From Clarireedia homoeocarpa (taxonomy: Eukaryota > Ascomycota > Leotiomycetes > Helotiales > Rutstroemiaceae), in assembly GCA_001465935.1 (NCBI GenBank), contig LNKV01000003.1, positions 130,363 to 194,362 of the forward strand: a DNA stretch of 64,000 bases. The letters run 5' to 3'. The translations under genes were made by a program, and so were the position numbers. The notes under the pieces were generated by a model. The model saw only the letters and a program-made list of their open reading frames with translations, was not told where the DNA came from and made no database searches. Shown here one piece after another: positions 58,001 through 64,000 of this stretch (position 1 is the first letter of the stretch; each line of letters starts with the position of its first letter).

Positions 58001-59538
58001 TCTTTTCTTTCGTCTTTAGTTGTAAAGTCAACACAAGATGATTTTTGATATCCTTCGAAACAAGCATCTCCCCTTCCCTCCCACACCTCAACAATAAACC
58101 AACCAACCAACCGGCTTTCCAAAAAATACAACAAAAAGAAAAATATCCCAAAAAGAAGAATTTCCAAAAAGAAAAAAGCGATTAGAAATGCCATGACTTT
58201 ATCCCCCCCTCCCCCCCCAAAAAATGTGAGAGGCGGAATATCATACCAGAAAACCCACATGGCTTACACATGCACACATGGTAGACCCCCGTCCCAGCCA
58301 ACATTTTCCAGCCCTTATTCCACCCCTAACTCCCTAATCCTAGCCTTGCTCTTTGGAAGAGTGGGAAAAAAAACAGCCATAACCGCAGCCCTGGGACAGC
58401 CACACAAACACACAACACACCACCACTACTCTGTAAAACTTTTTAACTTTTTACTTTTGCATGTCCCCAATTGTTTGAGTTCGAGTTTGAGGATTACATT
58501 ACACATCAATCAATTAGTCAATCAAAGATCACCATCAATCCATCTCCATTCGGCAGAATAAGATAAGCCGAAAAGGGGGAAGCAGGGGGGGGGGGGGGGG
58601 GGGGGGGGGAGGAAGGGAGAAATAAATAAAAAATAAAATAAAAATAAAAAAAGAAAGAAAGAAAGAAAGGCTTCTCTGGTTCGGATTCGCATCTGCAAAA
58701 TTTCTGCTCCCTTGGGCAGAACATCTGGGGGAATGAAAGAATTGGTGGCGAATTTGTCACTGAGATTTTTTGGAGAGATGAGGTAGGTAGTGAGATTTGA
58801 GATCGATATTGATACTGATATTTCATATTCGGCGTGTATTAACTAGTCGGCTAGCCAGCCCTAGGAGACACATGGCTAGGGCAAAAGCAAAGCTGATGAG
58901 TACAAGGACAGTAAGTAGGAAAGAAGCCCAAGAAGAAAAAGAGATAATCCCATCCATCCCAAAGAGTTGCCCAACTTTTTTCCCTTTTGGCCCCGATTTT
59001 GTACCTATGTAATAGCCCCGTCCCTCCCTTTCCTGTACCATGATGAGTGGAAATTTCCATTTTTGCAAATCCAATGTCCTAGTTGGCCTACGCTGTCACC
59101 CAATGCATCCCAAATAAAAATCCCATGAGAACCAGCTCTTTTCAAAACCCGTTCCCATCCCTTATACACGGAATATGAAGATAAGGTATATATAAATGGT
59201 AAAGTGAAATTGAAGAAATGAATGTTTGCAATGGTGTTGTGCGTGATGAGGAAAGATATCAAACTCCGAAACTGCGCATTTTACCCTATTACCATTGATG
59301 CGTTTTCTCCCTAGAACGCCCCGCTCGAAAAGGAAAGACATAGACGATGTTCGCTGAAGCAGGCTCGCTAGCAATGAAGAGATGAGCTATAGCGTGTGTG
59401 AATGGGTGACTGGCATTCGGCGTGCGTGTACCGAAGCCTTCAGGTTGGATTTAAGCCGTGTATGTGCGCGCGCGTTGTATGAGTGGTGTGTGTCGATGCA
59501 GAGTAGCCATCGTATACGGAGACTGCTAGTTCGGGGGG
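55018..59538. other. Gene-poor region, no supported gene
   Basis: Four and a half kilobases with many overlapping open frames on both strands (for example 55296-55725, 56105-56409, 57446-57949) but no consistent splice pattern, signal peptide or domain. A 25-G tract lies at 58585-58609, followed by an A-rich tract. GC content falls locally in some parts. Confidence 0.45.
58585..58609 (+). repeat. 25-base poly-G tract
   Basis: An uninterrupted run of 25 G residues, followed by AAATAAATAAAAAATAAAAT-type A-rich sequence. Such tracts are often sites of length error in sequencing. Confidence 0.95.
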
Positions 59539-59700
59539 TCATGAACATAGGTGGCATTGGCCTGGTTGAACAATGTAGCGCTCATGGGGACCTTTGGGAC
59601 ATCGACGATCACGGTTGCCATCGACAGATCTGCTGAAGTAATGGGCGCCAGGGTCGACACAACCGGTGTAGACATAGTAGTGGATGGTGTATTCGCACAT
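59539..59700 (-). CDS. Small Cys-rich protein, 53 residues
   Basis: A single minus-strand exon from 59700 to 59539 encodes 53 residues starting MCEYTIHYYVYTGCVDPGAH. It has five C resid ues in a pattern typical of very small fungal cytosolic proteins (Cys at positions 2, 14 and 36, then a C-terminal PGQCHLCS), with His and Asp between, possibly a zinc knuckle. Support is strengthened by a probable intron just upstream in the 5' untranslated region (59803-59730, GTATGT donor, TACTAAC branch, CAG acceptor). It is too short for common gene finders. No function is assigned. Confidence 0.6.
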   Translation of the reverse strand: MCEYTIHYYVYTGCVDPGAHYFSRSVDGNRDRRCPKGPHERYIVQPGQCHLCS

Positions 59701-59729
59701 CTTGATTATGCTTGACAGGTAGGGTTTGA

Positions 59730-59803
59730 CTGTGTGGAGTTAGTATCAAGGTTGGTAAGAGTGGAAGAAAGGAAGATGAAGGGGTAGCATAGGGACGACA
59801 TAC
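59730..59803 (-). other. Probable 5' UTR intron of the 53-residue gene
   Basis: The minus strand shows a GTATGT donor at 59803, a TACTAAC branch site and a CACACAG acceptor ending at 59730. It lies between an untranslated upstream exon and the start codon at 59700. Confidence 0.5.
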
Positions 59804-60642
59804 TGTAGGGATGGCGGGTGTATTATGAGGTGTCCAAGTGAAGTCTGAAGCTGCGGCAAGGAGTGAGCAGAGGTAGAGATACGGAGTCGGTGCCGGATGA
59901 ATGTAATCCAAGAGTGGCAATCATGCCATTATATATTCGATAATGTAGACCCCTGGGGCTGAATATATAAAATGGACCTTCGGATCTTCGGTCTTCAGCT
60001 TTCCTGCAGCACTGCTTGTAGGAAAAAGCAAGTTGATAAGATTGATAAGTACTTCTGCCGGCAGATCACTTCTAGAGAAAACGAAGCCCAGAGTCTGGGG
60101 CTGTGGCCACCCACAATGTCGAACTGGTGTCAATGGCGAGAGACACACCCAATGAAGTGAAGTGTGAGGAGTGTTAGGGCCGAAGGAACTTTGAAGGACA
60201 AGACTTGCAGTAATAAGTATGCAAACGCAAAAGATCAGAGGCGTTTGACGGAGAAGGAAAAAGGAATGAACGGTGGGAGGGTTTGTATATCTATGTTGAG
60301 TAAATTCGAGCGAGTGAAGAGGTAGCCAGCATCTGAGGAAGAGAAGCATCGGGATCATATCAGGTATGTATTATGTGTTTGAATCAAATAAGGTCATACC
60401 ACATACCCGATCCATGTCCACATACCCAGACATTTCATACCTGGGCAGTATGAAGTAGCAGAAAGTGTACTGTCTTCCTTACCTTGACGTTTGGCGCAAG
60501 GCCGGCGAATGAACGAGCGGTAGCATGAGGGTGGTCAGGAGTCGTTTGTGCAACGACCCATCGGTTTTAGCACAATTGTGAAAGAGCATGCCATGGAATG
60601 GCATGGCATAGTTTTCCCGCTCCGACAAGAGGATGGAGCATT

Positions 60643-60755
60643 AGTATGAGGGCGAGTGCTAGTATGAGTGCGGGTGCGAGTATGAGCAGGAGCATGAGCA
60701 GGAGCAGGAGCAGAAGCAGGAGCAGGAGCATGAGTATGAGCATGAGCACTGGAGC
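60643..60755 (+). repeat. GAGCAGGAGCATGAGTATGA-type array
   Basis: A degenerate array of 6-bp units of the form GAGCAG, GAGTAT or GAGCAT. It is open in several frames because the unit is a multiple of 3, producing SRSRSMSM- or LLLLLL-like strings. Confidence 0.85.
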
Positions 60756-61207
60756 CCCATTTGGTGGAGACCAAGGATCTGGTGGGAAATCTGTTGTGGG
60801 CACAGATACGGGCACTGGGCATATGTCTAACTAAGGGTAAGGATAGTGGTGCCGGCACAGAGCGGCGAGTGGAAGCGAGTCGTAGTCTGGAATGAATACG
60901 TCTTACGTTTAAGAAGAATCCGAGTATGATGGGTTGCTTGGTCTGCTTGGTCTGCGTGGTCTGCGTGGTCTGCCTCGTCCGCTTGGTCGTTTTGCTCTTT
61001 TTGGTGTAGAAGCATAGGAATAATAGGTAAAGTATTGAGGACGAAAGTGTCTGTGACAAGAATGGCGTTGGAAAAAAAAGATGGTAGCGCAAGGTCCGTG
61101 AGAGCTTGGGTCTAGCTAAGGATCCTTGTCTATGCTCACGATTGCCTGCCCTTGAACAGAAACACAATCAATTGCTCCTGGTGATTGGAGAGATTAACGA
61201 TATGAGG

Positions 61208-61348
61208 GATGAGGAGGGCGAGGGGATGGAAGGATGAGGAGGGCGAGGGGATGGAAGGATGAGGGACGAGGGAGGGACGAGGGACGAACGAGGGAGGGAC
61301 GAGGGACGAACGAGCGAGGGACGAGAGACGAGGGAGGGATGAGAGACG
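61208..61348 (+). repeat. GAGGGACGAG-type minisatellite
   Basis: Two copies of a 26-bp unit beginning gatgaggagggcgagggg (61208-61259) are followed by about eight degenerate GAGGGACGA units. Confidence 0.85.
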
Positions 61349-62011
61349 AGCTATGGGGATTGGAGGGGAAGAAATGGAAGTAGATTGGAAGAAAGCGAAA
61401 TAGATTGGCAGAAAGGGTTATCGTCGCAACCAAAACAAGTGAGGGGGGGTGGAGGGTTCGCGGAAGATCATCATGAATGGTTCGCTTGCAATTGATCGTC
61501 CATCGGATCACGTCTCTATTCCGTACATACCACGGAAGTAAGAAGACTTACATACATCTTACATACATCTTACATGCATCTCACATATAGATCTCGTGCC
61601 ACACTGTGCAAAGTACGAATTGCGAAGCAGAGCTGGACACACATAGACCCAGCAGGCTGGACCGTCTGCGCGGAATGCGGTGGAGCGCAGGAAAGAGAGA
61701 AACACGAAGGGCTTCACGAGAAAAAAGCAACTATGGTGGAGAAGCAAGCCTCCCTCCGACCCATCTCCCATTCTGGGTCTGGACGAGCATTGAGTTTGAG
61801 GTTATCCGATCCACTACGTGCGACAAGGACGAATGGGAAATTATTCACACCGGGAAGGGAAGTCGACTGGGAGGGCACGCACCGTGCTGTGTACGAGATA
61901 GGTAACAGTGCCAGCAGAGCATGGGAAGGGAGGGGTAGGAAGAAGAAGGAAAGACGGCGATCAGTCATCCATTTTGAGGCCATTTCTACCATTGCAACCA
62001 TTGCACCCAGT

Positions 62012-62137
62012 CGTGCCATTCGTGCCATACGTGCCATTCGTCCTATTCGTCCTATTCGTCCTATTCGTCCTATTCGTCCCATGCGTCCCATGCGTCCCAT
62101 GCGTCCCATGCGTCCCATTCGTCGCATTCGTATCACT
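62012..62137 (+). repeat. 9-bp tandem array (CGTCCTATT family)
   Basis: About 14 copies of a 9-bp unit that drifts in blocks: CGTGCCATT (3), CGTCCTATT (4), CGTCCCATG (4-5), then CGTCCCATT, CGTCGCATT and CGTATCACT. Homogenised blocks point to local duplication of single units. Confidence 0.9.
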
Positions 62138-62348
62138 CGAACCTTTCGACGCTTCTTCTTCTCCCAAGGGCCAGACAGCGAATTTACCTGCTTACCTCTT
62201 TCATCGCTTGCTCGCCTGCTGCTTCTATGATTTGCAAACTTCGCTGTTTGATGACCCAAAATAAAGGACCAAAGAGAAATCCGCATCTCCATGCAAGTAC
62301 CCACGCCGGCCCATGGTCGTATCTATATTTACTCCTTTATATACCCCC

Positions 62349-62407
62349 TCCGTGCCTCCGTGCCTCCCTGCCTCCGTGCCTCCGTGCCTCCGTCCTCTCT
62401 GCCTCCC
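62349..62407 (+). repeat. CCGTGCCTC array
   Basis: About seven degenerate 8-9 bp units (ccgtgcctc, ccctgcctc). Non-coding on current evidence. Confidence 0.85.
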
Positions 62408-63417
62408 TAAGCTGGCCGTCCATCTGGCCGTCCATCTCCTGCCCGGTCAGTGCACCCATCAAGATCTCAGGAAGCAGCAAAACCCACCGGCAGCAGCAAG
62501 ACCAGCGACGGGCGGCGGGCAGTCCTTTGTACGTCCGTAAGCAACCCTCCAATGTCCCAAGTCATTGCGATTCTTCGGATGACCCCCGCAGAGGTGTCGT
62601 GTAAGGTCGTGTAAGGTTTGACATATCGCTACCAGTACCCAGGTTACGTTGTTACACTGTTTTTCGCATTTCATTTCGCACTTACTTGGCCCGGTACGGC
62701 ACATGCGGCTCTCGATCCCCGTCCACAGACACCGGCATTGTGGTTCGACAAAGTACGTACCCCAAGTCCAAGTATATTCAATGACATATGCTCTACCGGG
62801 CCTTTGTACCACTTGCGGCAAACTCTAATAAAGCATCACGAACGCTCAAGCATTCTCTGCTTCCTTTTGCAACCCAGACTTTGCTTACTACTTGTGGAAA
62901 AGCAAAAAAGAGGGTACTGGACTTTACCTTGCCATCATACATATTCTTTCATTTGTCTTGTTATGACTGTACTACTTCTTAATACTCTTGGTTGGCGGCT
63001 ACATCGGTCATTGCACCATACCGTTTAAACGCGGTCCAAGCTGGAACTGGTTTCAGATCATGTCAAAGCACATCTCTCCCTTGATTGCTCAAGAAAAGGA
63101 TGCGGACAAGGAACAGGAACAGAAACAGGAAGCAGAAATTTCATCTGATGTCTTTCCCCTACTATCACTGCATCTGTGTATCTTTTCCCGAACGATAGCC
63201 CCGTCCAACCACTATCCATCCGTCCATCTCCCGGGCCAGTGATTCGGGTCCTGTACCTGTCAACTTTGCATTTATGTCGTACACATACACTTCAGGGGGA
63301 AGAGTCGGCTGTCCCTCGATTTTATATCCACATGGGGAAACAGCGGGGAAACGAAGAAAGCCAAGATAAAACCAAGCTTTCTCTCTCTCCACTTCAGTCC
63401 GAGGCAACATCATGTGG

Positions 63418-63452
63418 AGAGAGAGAGAGAGGGAGGGAGGGAGGGAGGGAGA
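63418..63452 (+). repeat. (GA)n/(GGGA)n simple repeat
   Basis: A GAGAGAGA run grades into GGGAGGGAGGGAGGGA. Confidence 0.9.
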
Positions 63453-63547
63453 GAGATTGAGGAAGGGGGAAGTTGCCGTCCCGCAACAACAATACGATAC
63501 AGCGTATTATACCTCATCCGAGGCAGACTCGTTTTCTTTATGCTCCA

Positions 63548-63642
63548 TGCGACTGCGACTGCGACTGCGACTGTGACTGCGACTGCGACTGCGACTGCGA
63601 CTGCGAGTGCGACTGCGACTGTGACTGTGACTGTGACTGCGA
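63548..63642 (+). repeat. GACTGC hexanucleotide array
   Basis: About 15 units of GACTGC with GACTGT and GAGTGC variants. It is open in all three plus-strand frames (DCDCDC, TATATA or LRLRLR strings) and is not taken as a coding sequence. Confidence 0.9.
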
Positions 63643-63884
63643 CTGCATCCGAAAGAGTTTGAATATGTCGACCGCCATCAATGCACGGCGGGGCTGGGCA
63701 GGAAACGGGCGGGGGAAAGACACTAAAGTGGAAGTAAAAAACATGTAACACAAAAAATTGGTTATGATCACAACATGGTATGTATGTATGAAGCTCCGTC
63801 CCTGGTCCGGCAATACCGTACCGTACCGTATCGAGGTTCATAAAGTATGATTGATATGGCCCCTGAAGATCATGAACGTCTGGG

Positions 63885-63945
63885 ATGAGATGAGGTGATG
63901 CGAGGTGATGTGAGGTGATGCGAGGTGATGTTAAGTGATGTGATT
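63885..63945 (+). repeat. GAGGTGATGC array
   Basis: About six units of the 10-bp sequence gaggtgatgc with variants (gaggtgatgt, taagtgatgt). Confidence 0.85.
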
Positions 63946-64000
63946 CGATATGTGAAAGAAGATGACCGAATGCTCCGGCGATGAAAGAAAGAAGGAAGGA

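Larger units (their letters stand above)
59804..64000. other. Gene-poor region dense in tandem repeats
   Basis: No gene is supported. Long open frames (such as 60535-61167, 61574-62230, 61714-62304, 62227-62604 and 63410-63841) run through the tandem arrays listed below and owe their length to repeat units that are multiples of 3. The window ends in a GAAAGAAAGAAGGAAGGA run, so the region may continue beyond 64000. Confidence 0.5.

Noticed and set aside
61574..62304. Long frames on both strands across the 9-bp array
   Set aside because: A 9-bp unit without stops keeps every frame open, so length is not evidence of a gene.
62618..63028. 136-residue ORF with a signal-peptide-like start
   Set aside because: The frame begins at TTG rather than ATG and has no further support.
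63410..63841. Frames over the GACTGC array
   Set aside because: The frames are produced by the hexanucleotide repeat.

Overview
The window is nuclear DNA of a filamentous ascomycete. Genes alternate between strands, nearly all carry short spliceosomal introns (about 50-120 nt, GT..AG, many with a CTAAC/CTAAT-like branch site close to the acceptor), and the gene set is typical fungal housekeeping (Tel2, Rrn3, Uba3, AC40, complex I 49-kDa subunit, Hap3, Ost2, Grh1/GRASP, Tgs1). The style of the proteins suggests Leotiomycetes (Helotiales, Sclerotiniaceae-like); that is inference, because no marker in the window names the species. All gene models below were joined by hand from exon phase and splice signals.

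Layout. 0-5.8 kb (+): protein disulfide isomerase with two 8-nt microexons over its first CGHC site, a small mitochondrial membrane protein, and a Vps71/Swc6 zinc-HIT protein. 6-13 kb: a Kelch protein like yeast Kel3 (-), a prolyl aminopeptidase-like hydrolase (+), and a Wss1-type DNA-protein crosslink protease (-). 13.8-24 kb: an FAD monooxygenase (+), Tel2 (-), Uba3 with a 6-nt microexon (+), RNA polymerase I/III subunit AC40 (-) and the 49-kDa complex I subunit (+). 24-29 kb: a Cys-rich/Gln-Tyr-rich protein of unknown function, an unresolved gene or relic, and a hypothetical ORF. 29.3-35.4 kb: a very long Ste20-family kinase (-). 37-41 kb: Rrn3 (-) and the CCAAT-binding subunit Hap3 (-), the latter with a possible second first exon. 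41.3-44.5 kb is repeat-rich and without a convincing gene. 44.5-49 kb is a compact run: prefoldin 2, Cmc2, a TMEM14 protein whose ATG is an exon by itself, Ost2/DAD1 and a GRASP protein. 49-50.4 kb is AT-rich with a frameshifted minus-strand relic. 50.6-52.7 kb holds Tgs1 and an HPP membrane protein. From 53 to 64 kb the DNA is gene-poor: a small secreted protein (54.3 kb), a 53-residue Cys-rich protein (59.6 kb), and many homopolymers and tandem arrays.

The housekeeping genes form tight divergent pairs with 260-330 bp between start codons (Tel2/Uba3, AC40/49-kDa, prefoldin 2/Cmc2, TMEM14/Ost2), so each pair probably shares a promoter. No tRNA, rRNA, CRISPR array, intact transposon, telomere repeat or biosynthetic cluster was recognised.
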